A program made the translations under genes and the position numbers. From contig JAQSWP010000012.1 in the NCBI GenBank assembly GCA_029266575.1, positions 1 through 32,439 of the forward strand: a stretch of 32,439 bases of DNA, written 5' to 3'. The notes under the pieces are model-generated. The model was not told where the DNA came from and did no database searches. It was given only the letters and a program-made list of their open reading frames with translations. Origin of the DNA: Alphaproteobacteria bacterium. Its GTDB lineage: Bacteria > Pseudomonadota > Alphaproteobacteria > Reyranellales > JAQSWP01. This document shows, piece by piece, positions 16,828 to 25,302 of this stretch. Within the stretch, counting starts at the first letter, position 1. Every line of letters starts with the position of its first letter.

Positions 16828-17588
16828 ATCGCCGAAGCGCCGCCATCGACGATGAATTCAGCGCCGGTGACGAACTTGCTCTCGTCGGAAATCAGATAGA
16901 GCACGGCATAGCCGATATCGACCGGCTCGCCGAATGTCTTGAGCGGAATCGAGCGCAGGTATTTCGCCTTCTCCCGCTCGTCGCCCTTGAACATGCTCTC
17001 GCCCATCGGCGTGACGATGACGCCCGGATGTACCGAGTTGCAGCGGATCTTGTAGCCCTTGAAGGCGCAGTGCATGGCGACCGATTTGGAGAGCTGGCGC
17101 ACGCCCGCCTTGCCGGCGCCATAGGCCGGGATCTGGTGCGTCGCCACCATGGCGGCGAGCGAGGAGATGTTGACGATCGCGCCGCCACCGGCCTCGCGGA
17201 TGGCGGGAATGGCATGCTTGCAGCCCAGGAACACGCCTTCGAGATTGACCGAATTGATCTTGCGCCAAGTCTCCAGCGTCTCGGTCTCGATGCTGTTGGC
17301 CGGCACCGGGCCCGAGACCCCGGCATTGTTGACCAGCCCATTGAGCTTGCCGAACAGCTTCTGCGTCTCGCCGATCACGTCCTGCCATTGCCGCTCGTCG
17401 CTGACGTCGTGCTGGATGAAGACGTGCGGTCCGCCCAGCTCGCGCGCCAGCGCCCTTCCGGCATCGGCTGTGACATCCGTCAGCACCACCGTGGCGCCTT
17501 CTCGCGCCAGCAAGGTAGCCGTGGCGCGGCCAATGCCCGAGGCAGCGCCCGTGACCATGATGACTTTCCCGTTGACCCGACCTGCCAC
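16824..17588 (-). CDS. SDR-family oxidoreductase
   Basis: 254 residues of a classical SDR: TGAASGIG (13-20), NNAG (87-90), catalytic S142/S143 in NISS, Y156 and K160 in YGAGK, and the C-terminal FIVDGGASAI. The pattern resembles cyclopentanol/3-hydroxy(steroid) dehydrogenases, but substrate cannot be told. The start is GTG at 17588 after GGGAG with eight bases spacing. Its stop overlaps that of the convergent MFS gene. The gene upstream on the same strand (17655-18041) is 66 bases away and may be co-transcribed. Confidence 0.93.
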   Translation of the reverse strand: MAGRVNGKVIMVTGAASGIGRATATLLAREGATVVLTDVTADAGRALARELGGPHVFIQHDVSDERQWQDVIGETQKLFGKLNGLVNNAGVSGPVPANSIETETLETWRKINSVNLEGVFLGCKHAIPAIREAGGGAIVNISSLAAMVATHQIPAYGAGKAGVRQLSKSVAMHCAFKGYKIRCNSVHPGVIVTPMGESMFKGDEREKAKYLRSIPLKTFGEPVDIGYAVLYLISDESKFVTGAEFIVDGGASAI

Positions 17589-17654
17589 GTTTCGTCTCCC
17601 GCAAATGTTCGTTCAGGCGATTGTGGAAGCGCCCGCAGAAGCCGGCAAGCGCAA

Positions 17655-18041
17655 TCAGGCGGCGCGGCGGTTCAGGCGATAGACGTAGGCATCGTCGATG
17701 CGCACGCCATTGATGACGTTGCCGCTCATGCGCATGGCGGTGATGCCGGGGCCAGTCTGGATCGCCTTATGCAAGGTCTGGATGGCCGGATCCTGCGATT
17801 CGTAGAGCAGGATGTTGTCGCGGTTGACGGCGAACTCGGCCGGCATGGTGGCGAGCACGGCGGCGATCTTCACCGGCATGTCGCTGCCTTTCTGCACCAA
17901 AGGCGAGGACAGCACGTAACGCCAGGCATTCTCGCTTGGCCGCCACAGCCACAGGGCTGCGGAGCTGACGACGCCGGCGCCATCCAGCGCCTGCAGGAAG
18001 CTGCGTCCGTCGGCGATGGATTTTTCGCTCAGTTGCGCCAT
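17655..18041 (-). CDS. conserved-looking small protein, unknown function
   Basis: 128 residues, soluble, with no signal peptide. The sequence has well-formed secondary structure: a helix at 7-20, a strand-rich middle with AALWLWRPSENAWRYVLSSPLV and a C-terminal RMSGNVINGVRIDDAYVYRLN. I do not recognise the family. The strand order (WLWRPSENAWRYVLSSPLV, then DNILLYES) resembles small proteins annotated only as hypothetical. The ATG at 18041 is the only good start; its ribosome-binding site is weak. It diverges from the OmpA-like gene, leaving 82 bases for promoters of both. Confidence 0.75.
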   Translation of the reverse strand: MAQLSEKSIADGRSFLQALDGAGVVSSAALWLWRPSENAWRYVLSSPLVQKGSDMPVKIAAVLATMPAEFAVNRDNILLYESQDPAIQTLHKAIQTGPGITAMRMSGNVINGVRIDDAYVYRLNRRAA

Positions 18042-18111
18042 GGAACCGCCATTTCAATGTTGCGGTCGAACCCCAGGGAGTATGCTGGTATCGCCCGCGC
18101 ATGGAAAGGGC

Positions 18112-18117
18112 AGGAGG
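18112..18117 (+). promoter_or_regulatory. ribosome-binding site deciding the OmpA-like start
   Basis: AGGAGG, six bases before the ATG at 18124. It supports this start over an in-frame extension to 18016, which would overlap the divergent gene. Confidence 0.85.
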
Positions 18118-18123
18118 AGATTC

Positions 18124-18597
18124 ATGAAACTGCAGACTCTGGGGTTGGCAACGGCAAGCCTGGTCTTCGCCTTCGGCCTGGCCTCGCCGGCGTTTAGTCA
18201 AACCACGCAGGCAACGATCGCCGAAGGGCGCTGCCAGCGCATGCTGTCGCCAGGCCAGACCTATCCCGGCCCGTTCAACGTGCTGTTCGATACCGGCAAG
18301 GCGGTGGTGCGTCCAGCCGACAAGGCGGAGCTGCAGAAGATCGCTGGCCAGGCCAAGACGCTGTTCGTCACCCGCATCTGCCTGATCGGCACCGCCGACA
18401 AGGTGGGCAATGCTGCATTCAACAAGAAACTGGCGCGTGATCGCGCCAATGCCGTTGCCAAGGAACTGGCCGCCCATGGCGTGCAGACCAAATACATGCT
18501 GATCGATCCCAACGAAGAGGCCTACAAGGAATGGTCGCTCGGCAGGAGTGAGGATCAGCAGCAGGACCGCAAGGTCGTCGTCGTTTTCGCCAAATAG
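18124..18597 (+). CDS. OmpA-like periplasmic/outer-membrane-associated protein
   Basis: 157 residues. A signal peptide (MKLQTLGLATASLVFAFGLASPAFS, cleavage before Q26) is followed by an OmpA C-terminal-like domain: FNVLFDTGKAVVRPADKAEL, ICLIGTADKVGNAAFNKKLARDRANAVAKEL and DRKVVVVF, matching the usual F-x-x-x-S/T, GxxD...N-x-x-L-x-x-x-RA order. Such domains bind peptidoglycan, but here the family's GHTD glycine/aspartate region is altered to GTADKVG, and there is no lipobox or beta-barrel. Strong AGGAGG site. A 9-bp hairpin follows the stop and covers the end of the convergent oxidoreductase. Confidence 0.85.
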   Translation: MKLQTLGLATASLVFAFGLASPAFSQTTQATIAEGRCQRMLSPGQTYPGPFNVLFDTGKAVVRPADKAELQKIAGQAKTLFVTRICLIGTADKVGNAAFNKKLARDRANAVAKELAAHGVQTKYMLIDPNEEAYKEWSLGRSEDQQQDRKVVVVFAK

Positions 18598-18610
18598 TCC
18601 GAACGGGCTT

Positions 18611-18638
18611 CGGCGCGACTCAAGTCTGGGTCGCGCCG
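18611..18638. terminator. hairpin between convergent genes, possibly bidirectional terminator
   Basis: Perfect nine-base arms CGGCGCGAC (18611-18619) and GTCGCGCCG (18630-18638) with a ten-base loop that contains the stop codon of the minus-strand oxidoreductase. There is no T-run on either side, so intrinsic termination is doubtful; it may stabilise mRNA 3' ends. Confidence 0.45.
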
Positions 18639-19612
18639 CCCAGATCCAGCACCGCTTTGCCGACCACCTTGCGCTCGGTGAGCAGCGCCATCGCCTCGAC
18701 CCAGCGATCGAGCGGCAGGACGTGCGAGACATGCGGCCGGATGCGGCCGGCATTCGCCAGCTGCCACAATTCGCGGTGATACTCGACGCCGATCTGGGGC
18801 TCGCGCCGCACCGCCTCGCCCGCGCGCACGCCGATCACCGAAAAACCTTTGATCAGCGCGATATTGGTCGGCAACGTCGCGATGCGGCCCGAGGTGAAGC
18901 CGATCAGCAGGATGCGGCCGTTCCAGGCGATGCATTTCAGCGACTGGTCGAACACGTCGCCGCCCACCGGATCGTAGATCACATCGGCGCCTTTGCCGTC
19001 GGTGAGATCCTTGACCGCCTGCCAGAACGGCGCCTCGCGATAATTGAGCACGAAATCGGCGCCCTTCTCGCGCACGACGTCCAGCCGCGCGTCGTCGCTG
19101 CCGGTGGCGATCACGCGTGCGCCCAGAACCTTGCCCAGCTCGACTGCCGCCAGGCCGACGCCGCCTGAGGCGCCATGCACCAGCAACACTTCGCGCGGCC
19201 TGATGTGGCCGCGCTGCACGATCGCGTGGTAGGCGGTCTTGTAACCGACGGCAAAGGCGGCGCCCTCGGCAAAGCTCCAGCCTTTGGGCAAAGGCCGCGC
19301 TTCGGCGGCCGGCACCGTGACCTGTTCGGCGAACGCGCCGAAGCGCTTGCCGAAGATGACGCGATCGCCGATGCGGTGGTCGCGCACGCCGTCGCCGAGC
19401 GCCACCACTTCGCCGCAGGCTTCCATGCCGGGAATGAAGGGCAGCGGCGGCTTCAACTGGTAGCCGCCCGCCACCATCAGCACGTCGGGGAAATTGATCG
19501 AGGCGGCGCGCACCTGCACGCCGATCTCGCCCGGTTTGGGCGCCGGCGGCTCGAGCTCGACCAATTCGAGAACGGAAGGATCTCCCAGACGGGAGCACAG
19601 CAGCGCTTGCAT
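18620..19612 (-). CDS. zinc-independent quinone-oxidoreductase-like MDR protein
   Basis: 330 residues of the medium-chain dehydrogenase/reductase superfamily, NADPH:quinone reductase branch. Features: RAASINFPDVLMVAGGYQ (35-52), FIPGMEACGEVVALG, and the nucleotide-binding HGASGGVGLAAVELGK (146-161), then ADVIYDPVGGDVF. Zinc-ligand cysteines are missing, as usual for this branch. The ATG at 19612 gives the family start MQALLCSRLGDPSVLELVE; the frame stays open to 19669, but that extension lacks family character. It probably reduces quinones or enoyl/alkene substrates; the exact substrate is unknown. It diverges from the first SGNH gene. Confidence 0.93.
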   Translation of the reverse strand: MQALLCSRLGDPSVLELVELEPPAPKPGEIGVQVRAASINFPDVLMVAGGYQLKPPLPFIPGMEACGEVVALGDGVRDHRIGDRVIFGKRFGAFAEQVTVPAAEARPLPKGWSFAEGAAFAVGYKTAYHAIVQRGHIRPREVLLVHGASGGVGLAAVELGKVLGARVIATGSDDARLDVVREKGADFVLNYREAPFWQAVKDLTDGKGADVIYDPVGGDVFDQSLKCIAWNGRILLIGFTSGRIATLPTNIALIKGFSVIGVRAGEAVRREPQIGVEYHRELWQLANAGRIRPHVSHVLPLDRWVEAMALLTERKVVGKAVLDLGGATQT

Positions 19613-19676
19613 TCGATGTTTCAGCTTCCCGTTGCCCCTGACCCGGCATTCTGCAAGGCTGCCAGCCAAATCGAGC

Positions 19677-19704
19677 TTGAGTGGCGCGCTTTGCCAAATA
19701 AAAT
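19677..19704 (+). promoter_or_regulatory. candidate sigma-70 promoter for the SGNH gene group
   Basis: TTGAGT (19677-19682) and TAAAAT (19699-19704) with a 16-base spacer, matching the consensus 4/6 and 5/6. The predicted start near 19711 leaves about 43 bases before the first SGNH gene. It is the best-looking promoter in the window by eye. Confidence 0.5.
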
Positions 19705-19753
19705 GCCGAACCTCATCTTCGGCTAGCGACCTTACGATCCAGAAGAAAGCTCC

Positions 19754-20872
19754 ATGAAACGCCTTATATTCGTGTCACTGACCGTCGCGCTGTGGACCGT
19801 GTGCCTGGCCGGCGCCGCCGTCGTAGCGCTCGAACATCTTGGCGGATACGAGATGATCAAGGGATGGACCAAGAGCAAGAAGTTCGAAATCTACCATACA
19901 AATTACTACGGGACGCCCCGCGATAGCGATCCGTACGACGCTTTTTCCGTTCAGCAGCCCCATCCGTTTTATGGGTTCGGTTTTCCCTGGGTAAAAGAGC
20001 GCATCGCGCAGATCAATACGAAAATCATCAGTCTCAACGATTTCGGCTTCCGGACTTCGCACCAGAATGGCGCGCCGGCGCGGGCCGTGCTGCTGGGCGG
20101 CTCCACCGCTTTCGGCAGTCAGGCGACCAGCGATGCGACCACGATCGCATCGGGCCTGAACAAGCTTCAGATGCAGTATGACTTTTTCAATTTCGGAGTG
20201 CCAAGCTGGAATTCCCACCAGGAAATGGTGGCTTATACGAAAGTGCCCTTCGACACCCGCTACGTCATCGCCTTCAGCGGTTCCAACGATTTCATCATCG
20301 CCTACCGCTATTGCCAGAAGGAATACGATTTCCCGCCTGGGACACCGGAATCGTTCGAGCATCTGGCCGCCGCCAACGGAATGCTGCCGGATGAGGCCAA
20401 GAGGGGCTTTCTCGGCGACCTGTTTCCTCAAACCCATGAAAAAGTATCAAATTTGCTGAAACCGGAACGGGAGCGCCGCACCATCAATCCCGACTGCCGG
20501 AAACGCATCGCGGAAGCGGCAGATGCATTCATCGCCAATCAGCGCGTAATCCGCGATCTGGCGCGAGAACGCGGCGCAGAATATCTTCTCGCCCTGCAGC
20601 CGCACATCGATTTCATCAGACCGCCGGTGCGGCAGCCGCAAGCCGGAGCGGCCGAATTGCGGGCGATGTTCTTCCAGCGGGCACTGGACAGCGAGCTTTG
20701 CCGCACCTCCCGCTGCATGAATTTCTCGGGTTTTTTCGCGAACGCCAATCCGCTGCATGTCGAGGATGCGCGCGACGCGCCCGAGACAGCTATCTTCGTC
20801 GATCGCGTTCATCTGACGGACCGCGGCTATGCGACCGTGTCGAAAATACTCGCCGCAGAGATTGCAAAATAG
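19754..20872 (+). CDS. membrane-anchored SGNH-hydrolase-like protein 1
   Basis: 372 residues. One N-terminal helix (about 5-27) anchors a periplasmic domain of the SGNH/GDSL esterase fold. Catalytic blocks: block I LLGGSTAFG with nucleophile S117; block II NFGVPSWNSHQE with G148; block III FSGSND with N178; block V VDRVHLTDRGY with D350 and H353. All catalytic positions are therefore present. SGNH enzymes with this topology add or remove acetyl groups on polysaccharides or peptidoglycan, but substrate cannot be read here. The gene is AT-richer than its neighbours. It is first of three related but highly divergent genes, 138 bases before the second, which converge on a carbamoyltransferase operon. 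Confidence 0.88.
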   Translation: MKRLIFVSLTVALWTVCLAGAAVVALEHLGGYEMIKGWTKSKKFEIYHTNYYGTPRDSDPYDAFSVQQPHPFYGFGFPWVKERIAQINTKIISLNDFGFRTSHQNGAPARAVLLGGSTAFGSQATSDATTIASGLNKLQMQYDFFNFGVPSWNSHQEMVAYTKVPFDTRYVIAFSGSNDFIIAYRYCQKEYDFPPGTPESFEHLAAANGMLPDEAKRGFLGDLFPQTHEKVSNLLKPERERRTINPDCRKRIAEAADAFIANQRVIRDLARERGAEYLLALQPHIDFIRPPVRQPQAGAAELRAMFFQRALDSELCRTSRCMNFSGFFANANPLHVEDARDAPETAIFVDRVHLTDRGYATVSKILAAEIAK

Positions 20873-21010
20873 ACCCCTCTGCCTTAGCGGCGAACATCCC
20901 TCCCTCAACGCCTCCACAATCGAAAACGTGACGATCATGCCGATCCGCCTCTTCCGATTTCGCTCGACAGCGAATGAAGCAAATCGCGCGCTCGCAAGGC
21001 GCAGTGTCCC

Positions 21011-22042
21011 ATGAATGACGGACCCAGTCGTCCTGCAAACCCCGGCCTGTTGGTGCGGGTGCTCGGAACTGTGTTTTCGATCGCCATCGGGACGATCGCC
21101 GCCGGACTGCTCGCGGAAATCTTCACCCGCGCCGTGATCGACGACGGCATGCATTTCGACCTGGAAATGTGGAAATACGCCAAGGAGATCAAGCGCGAAT
21201 CCGCCGTTCCGGGCCTCGGCCACGAGCATCGCCCGGGCACTGCCGGCCATTTCATGGGCGTGCCGGTATCGATCAACGCAATGGGTCTGCGCGATCATGA
21301 GTATTCCGCCGCCAAGCCACCCGGCGCGATCCGCATCATCATGCTGGGCGATTCGGTGACCTTCGGCTGGGGCGTGCCGGTCGAGGATACGACGTCCAAA
21401 ATGCTTGAGCGACGCCTGAACGATCCCGGCGCGGGACGCCGCTTCGAGGTCATCAATGCCGGGGTCGGCAATTACAATACCCTCCAGGAAGTCGCCTTTT
21501 TCCTGAACCGTGGGCTGGAGTTGAAGCCCGATATCGTGGTCCTGAACTATTTCATCAACGACGCCGAACCGACGCCGTTGCGCAAGCAAAGCATGCTGGC
21601 GGAGCGCTCCTATGCCGCGGTCACCGGCTTGAGCGCTTTCGATACGCTATCGCGCTCCTATTTCGGCAAGGCCGACTGGCGCGAGTACTACAGCAATCTC
21701 TATCGTCCCGACGCCACCGCCTGGCTGGCCGCGCAGCAGGCGATTCGCGATCTCGCCAAAGCCTGTCGCGAACAGGGCATCAAACTGATGATCGTCAATT
21801 ATCCCGAACTCCATGTTCTGAAGGACTATCCTTTCACGGCCGTTTCTCAGGCGATGCGTGATCTCGCGACGAGCGAGAAAGTGCCTTTCCTCGATCTGCT
21901 GCCTTCCGTGGCTGATCAGAAGCCGGAATCGTTGTGGGTATCGCCCACCGACGCCCACCCCAATGCCACCGCCAACGCCCGTTTCAGCGACACTCTCGTT
22001 GCCGCCTTGCGCCGCTCTTTCCCTGACCTTCTCAACCGTTGA
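21011..22042 (+). CDS. membrane-anchored SGNH-hydrolase-like protein 2
   Basis: 343 residues with a single N-terminal helix (about 16-37) and a periplasmic SGNH domain. Block I is the canonical GDSVTFGWG, with S115; block II NAGVGNYNT; block III NYFIND in place of GxND; block V SPTDAHPNATA, with D314 and H316 in DxH form, typical of GDSL/lipase-like enzymes. The protein looks catalytically competent. The start ATG has a weak ribosome-binding site; a 25-codon frame ends in its ATGA but is probably chance. It is followed ten bases later by the third SGNH gene, so these two are certainly co-transcribed. Confidence 0.9.
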   Translation: MNDGPSRPANPGLLVRVLGTVFSIAIGTIAAGLLAEIFTRAVIDDGMHFDLEMWKYAKEIKRESAVPGLGHEHRPGTAGHFMGVPVSINAMGLRDHEYSAAKPPGAIRIIMLGDSVTFGWGVPVEDTTSKMLERRLNDPGAGRRFEVINAGVGNYNTLQEVAFFLNRGLELKPDIVVLNYFINDAEPTPLRKQSMLAERSYAAVTGLSAFDTLSRSYFGKADWREYYSNLYRPDATAWLAAQQAIRDLAKACREQGIKLMIVNYPELHVLKDYPFTAVSQAMRDLATSEKVPFLDLLPSVADQKPESLWVSPTDAHPNATANARFSDTLVAALRRSFPDLLNR

Positions 22043-22052
22043 GGACCGACTG

Positions 22053-23261
22053 ATGCGCGAGATAGTCGTTCGTACGGTAATGGTGCTGGTCACCATTCTG
22101 GTGATGATGCTGGCGGTCGAAGGCGCTCTACGGCTAATGCCGTCTTTGATCGGCGTCGCCGTGCTGGAACGGTTCGCCCCTTCCCTCCGCGGCGAGATCG
22201 CTTCGCGATTGGGTCTTGCCACGCGCGCCGACCGGCTGGTGATCGCCACCCAGGAGCGCAGCGACAAGGGCCCCAACCTGAACCTGCATTTCCCCAATCG
22301 TCGCTACGTGCGGCCGGTGGACGAAGCCGACCGCGCGGCGGGCGCGGTGGATAATTTCGACACCGACTCCCTTGGCTTCTGCAATCCGCCGGAAATCGCC
22401 GAACGCCGGCCGATGCATGTGCTGACTATCGGCGGCTCGATTCCCAACTGCGCCGGAACCGCCGCATCCGACAACTATACCGCGCGTCTCGGCCAAATCC
22501 TGCAGATCAACTCCTACAACATGGCGGTGCCCGGCGTTGGCCCCTACGAGTATCTCGAAACGCTGCGCCGGTTCGGCGAGAGGCTTTCGCCGCAGATCGT
22601 CATCATGGCGATCGCCGAAGCCAACGACCTGCGCGACATCGAACGCTTCCTGAAGTTCAAGGCGGATCAGAGCAACTCGGCCAAGAAGAAAAAGAAACCA
22701 TCGGACGGGATTTTCGCCGCGAGCTACGCGCTGGCGTTTCTCAAAAGCGGTATCGAAGTGGCGGTGAAATCGGTCCGCGAAAGCCTGGGGCCAAACTTCC
22801 GCTACACCGCGATGGTGCAGAACAAGCGTGTGGCGCTGAACGTCAATAGTGGCGACCTCGACGAGCTGAAGCTGGCGCTCCGTCTCGGCGAAGGCAAGGT
22901 TTCGCCTCAGCTCTACGAGGAAAGCATCGGCCAATTCGCAGCGATAGCCCGCGAGCGCGGTTTCGTGCCGCTAGTGTTACTGGTGCCGGCCGTCTACACC
23001 GTCTATGCCGATAGCATCCAGTTCGAAGACGCCAAGATCGCACCCGCCATGCACAACTATAGCGACGCGCAGCGCAAATGGCTGGCCGACAACAGCGCGC
23101 GGCTGGGAGTAAGGTTCTTCGACGCCACCGAGAAGATGCGCGAGTTGGCCAAAGACCGGCCACTGCTGTTCTTCCCCAGCAACGTCCACCTGACGCAGGA
23201 AGGGCACAAGGCTTTGGCTGAAGCCGTGGCGCCCGCCGTGGGCGAACTGCTCAAGCCCTAG
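22053..23261 (+). CDS. membrane-anchored SGNH-hydrolase-like protein 3
   Basis: 402 residues. The N-terminal helix (about 7-28) is followed by a periplasmic SGNH-like domain: block I LTIGGSIPNCAG with S129; block II NMAVPGVGPYEYL; block III AIAEANDLRD with N191; block V FFPSNVHLTQEGH with H379. The usual aspartate three residues before the histidine is replaced (S376), so this may work as a Ser-His dyad or be a degenerate partner. A lysine run AKKKKKPSDG (about 210-219) is a likely exposed loop. The ATG at 22053 was preferred over an in-frame extension that would overlap gene 2 by 185 bases. The stop lies 12 bases from the end of the convergent carbamoyltransferase. Confidence 0.88.
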   Translation: MREIVVRTVMVLVTILVMMLAVEGALRLMPSLIGVAVLERFAPSLRGEIASRLGLATRADRLVIATQERSDKGPNLNLHFPNRRYVRPVDEADRAAGAVDNFDTDSLGFCNPPEIAERRPMHVLTIGGSIPNCAGTAASDNYTARLGQILQINSYNMAVPGVGPYEYLETLRRFGERLSPQIVIMAIAEANDLRDIERFLKFKADQSNSAKKKKKPSDGIFAASYALAFLKSGIEVAVKSVRESLGPNFRYTAMVQNKRVALNVNSGDLDELKLALRLGEGKVSPQLYEESIGQFAAIARERGFVPLVLLVPAVYTVYADSIQFEDAKIAPAMHNYSDAQRKWLADNSARLGVRFFDATEKMRELAKDRPLLFFPSNVHLTQEGHKALAEAVAPAVGELLKP

Positions 23262-23273
23262 GCCGATTGCAGG

Positions 23274-25109
23274 CTAGTCGAGTTCGAACGCGTTCTTGTA
23301 GTCGAGCTTCAGCGCCGGATCCTGGTCTTCCTTGCGCAGGAAGCAGTTGCCGACCACCAGCACGTCGATCTCCGAGCCCATGAAGCAGCGGAACGCGTCT
23401 TCGGGCGTGCAGACGATGGGCTCGCCGCGCACGTTGAAGCTGGTGTTGACGATGACGGGGCAGCCGGTCAGCGCCTTGAAGGCCGAAATCAGGGCGTGGT
23501 AGCGCGGGTTGGTTTCGGCATGGACCGTCTGGACGCGGGCTGAATAATCGACATGGGTGACGGCCGGAATGTCCGAGCGCGGCACGTTGAGCTTGTCGAT
23601 GCCGAACAGCGCCTGCTGCTCCGCCGTCATCGACTTGCGGCGGCTTTCAACGACATCGGCCACCAGCAGCATGTAGGGGCTGTCGCCGTCGATCTCGAAC
23701 CAGTTGGCGACGTCTTCGCGCAAGACCGACGGCGCGAACGGCCGGAACGATTCGCGATACTTGACCTTGAGATTGAGGGTCTTCTGCATCGAAGGCGAGC
23801 GCGGATCGCCCAGGATGGAGCGTCCGCCCAGGGCGCGCGGGCCGAACTCCATGCGGCCCTGGAACCAGCCCACTGCTTTTTCATCGGCCAGCGCCCGGGC
23901 TGTGGCGCTGATGGTGGCGGCATCGTCGAGCACGGCGAATTTGGCGCCGGCCGCCGTCAGCCGCTGCTCGATATCGCTTTGCTCGTAGACCGGGCCGAGA
24001 TAGGAGCCCTGCATGGCGTCGAGCGCGCCGTTAACGTGCCGCGGCCCGTTGTGGAAACTGTGATAGCCCGCCAGCGCCGCGCCCAGCGCGCCGCCAGCAT
24101 CGCCGGCCGCCGGCTGGATCCAGATGTTGTCGAAGGCGCCGTCGCGCAGCACCTTGCCGTTGGCGACGCAGTTCAGCGCCACGCCGCCGGCCAGGCAGAG
24201 ATTGCGCGCGCCGGTCTCGCGCGCGGCCGACCGCGCCAGTTTCAGCACCATATGCTCGGTCACCGCCTGCACCGACGCCGCCAGGTCCATGTGGCGTTGC
24301 GTCAGCGGCTCGTCGGGCTTGCGGGCGGGACCGCCAAGAAGCTCGTCGAACTTCGCGTTGGTCATGCGCAAGCCGGTGCAATAGTCGAAATAGGACAAAT
24401 CGAGACGGAACGAGCCGTCTTCCTTCACGTCGATAATCTTGTCGAGGATCAAATCCTTGAACCGCGGCTCGCCATAGGGCGCCAGGCCCATCACCTTGTA
24501 CTCGCCGGAATTGACCTTGAAGCCGGTGTAGTAGGTGAAGGCGGAATAGAGCAAGCCCAGCGAGTGCGGAAAATGGATTTCCTTGCGCATCTCGATCTTG
24601 TTGCCGGCGCCGAAACCCAGCGACGTGGTGGCCCATTCGCCGACCCCGTCCATGGTCAGGATGACCGCCTCCTCGAACGGCGAGGGATAGAAGGCGGAAG
24701 CGGCATGGCTTTGGTGATGCTCGCTGAACAGCAGCTTGTTGTGCCAATCGAAGTCGGGCAGCCAGTTCTTCAACTCGTCGCGCAGCAGCACCTTCTGGTA
24801 CAGCTTTTCCTTGAGCCATACCGGCATGGCCATGCGGAAGGAGCGGAAGCCGTTGGGCGCAAACGCCAGGTAGGTTTCCAGCAGGCGTTCGAATTTCAGG
24901 AATGGCTTGTCGTAGAAGGCGATATAATCGACATCGCCCAGGCCGATCTTGCTCGCCTCCAGGCAGAAATCGATCGACTGGGTGGGGAAGCCCGAATCGT
25001 GCTTCTTGCGCGTGAAGCGTTCTTCCTGCGCGGCGGCGACGATATGGCCGTCCTCGACCAATGCCACCGCGCTGTCGTGGTAGAACGCCGATATACCGAG
25101 GACACGCAT
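23274..25109 (-). CDS. O-carbamoyltransferase, NodU/CmcH/TobZ family (SxtI-like)
   Basis: Transfers a carbamoyl group from carbamoyl phosphate, through a carbamoyl-adenylate, to a hydroxyl of a small molecule or sugar. The 611 residues have the full two-part architecture. The N-terminal Kae1-like domain opens VLGISAFYHDSAVALVEDG, has the metal-binding box SEHHQSHAASAFY (129-141; H131 and H135 spaced as HxxxH) and D154 in TMDGVGEW. The C-terminal Carbam_trans_C domain shows GWFQGRMEFGPRALGGRSILGDPR, LNLKVKYRESFRPFAPSVL and VNTSFNVRGEPIV. Relatives decorate Nod factor, cephamycin, tobramycin and saxitoxin. It is last in an operon after SxtJ-like and DUF5989-like genes (23-base gap). The acceptor is unknown. 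Confidence 0.95.
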   Translation of the reverse strand: MRVLGISAFYHDSAVALVEDGHIVAAAQEERFTRKKHDSGFPTQSIDFCLEASKIGLGDVDYIAFYDKPFLKFERLLETYLAFAPNGFRSFRMAMPVWLKEKLYQKVLLRDELKNWLPDFDWHNKLLFSEHHQSHAASAFYPSPFEEAVILTMDGVGEWATTSLGFGAGNKIEMRKEIHFPHSLGLLYSAFTYYTGFKVNSGEYKVMGLAPYGEPRFKDLILDKIIDVKEDGSFRLDLSYFDYCTGLRMTNAKFDELLGGPARKPDEPLTQRHMDLAASVQAVTEHMVLKLARSAARETGARNLCLAGGVALNCVANGKVLRDGAFDNIWIQPAAGDAGGALGAALAGYHSFHNGPRHVNGALDAMQGSYLGPVYEQSDIEQRLTAAGAKFAVLDDAATISATARALADEKAVGWFQGRMEFGPRALGGRSILGDPRSPSMQKTLNLKVKYRESFRPFAPSVLREDVANWFEIDGDSPYMLLVADVVESRRKSMTAEQQALFGIDKLNVPRSDIPAVTHVDYSARVQTVHAETNPRYHALISAFKALTGCPVIVNTSFNVRGEPIVCTPEDAFRCFMGSEIDVLVVGNCFLRKEDQDPALKLDYKNAFELD

Positions 25110-25132
25110 TTTCTAGCCGTGATCCGGGACGA

Positions 25133-25282
25133 TCAGAAGATCGTGTAGATGAACGGCGCCACCGCCGAGCCCTTGGCCAGCACCAGCAAGGCGCCGAAGA
25201 CGACGAGCAGGATCAGGATCGGCGCCAGCCAGAACTTCTTCCTGACCCGCATGAACTCCCACAATTCGCGCACCAACCACAT
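25133..25282 (-). CDS. DUF5989/SxtK-like small membrane peptide
   Basis: 49 residues beginning MWLVRELWEFMRVRKKFWL, with a single membrane helix (about 19-37, LAPILILLVVFGALLVLAK) and a short tail APFIYTIF. The aromatic-charged start, the RxRKKxWL junction and the FIYTIF end are what I remember of DUF5989 proteins, the group that includes SxtK next to the saxitoxin carbamoyltransferase. GGGAGAG precedes the ATG. It lies 20 bases after the SxtJ-like gene and 23 before the carbamoyltransferase. Function is unknown; a membrane partner for the otherwise soluble transferase is the natural guess. Confidence 0.87.
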   Translation of the reverse strand: MWLVRELWEFMRVRKKFWLAPILILLVVFGALLVLAKGSAVAPFIYTIF

Positions 25283-25302
25283 GTCGTTCTCTCCCAGAAT
25301 TC

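Noticed and set aside
16149-18197. 682-codon plus-strand frame across the MFS, SDR and small hypothetical genes
   Set aside because: Arginine- and aspartate-rich low-complexity translation running over three well-supported genes on both strands.
20938-21014. 25-codon frame MPIRLFRFRST... ending in the ATGA of SGNH gene 2
   Set aside because: No ribosome-binding site, no hydrophobic or other pattern; overlap at ATGA can occur by chance. A small TTCGCT/AGCGAA hairpin inside it has no T-run.
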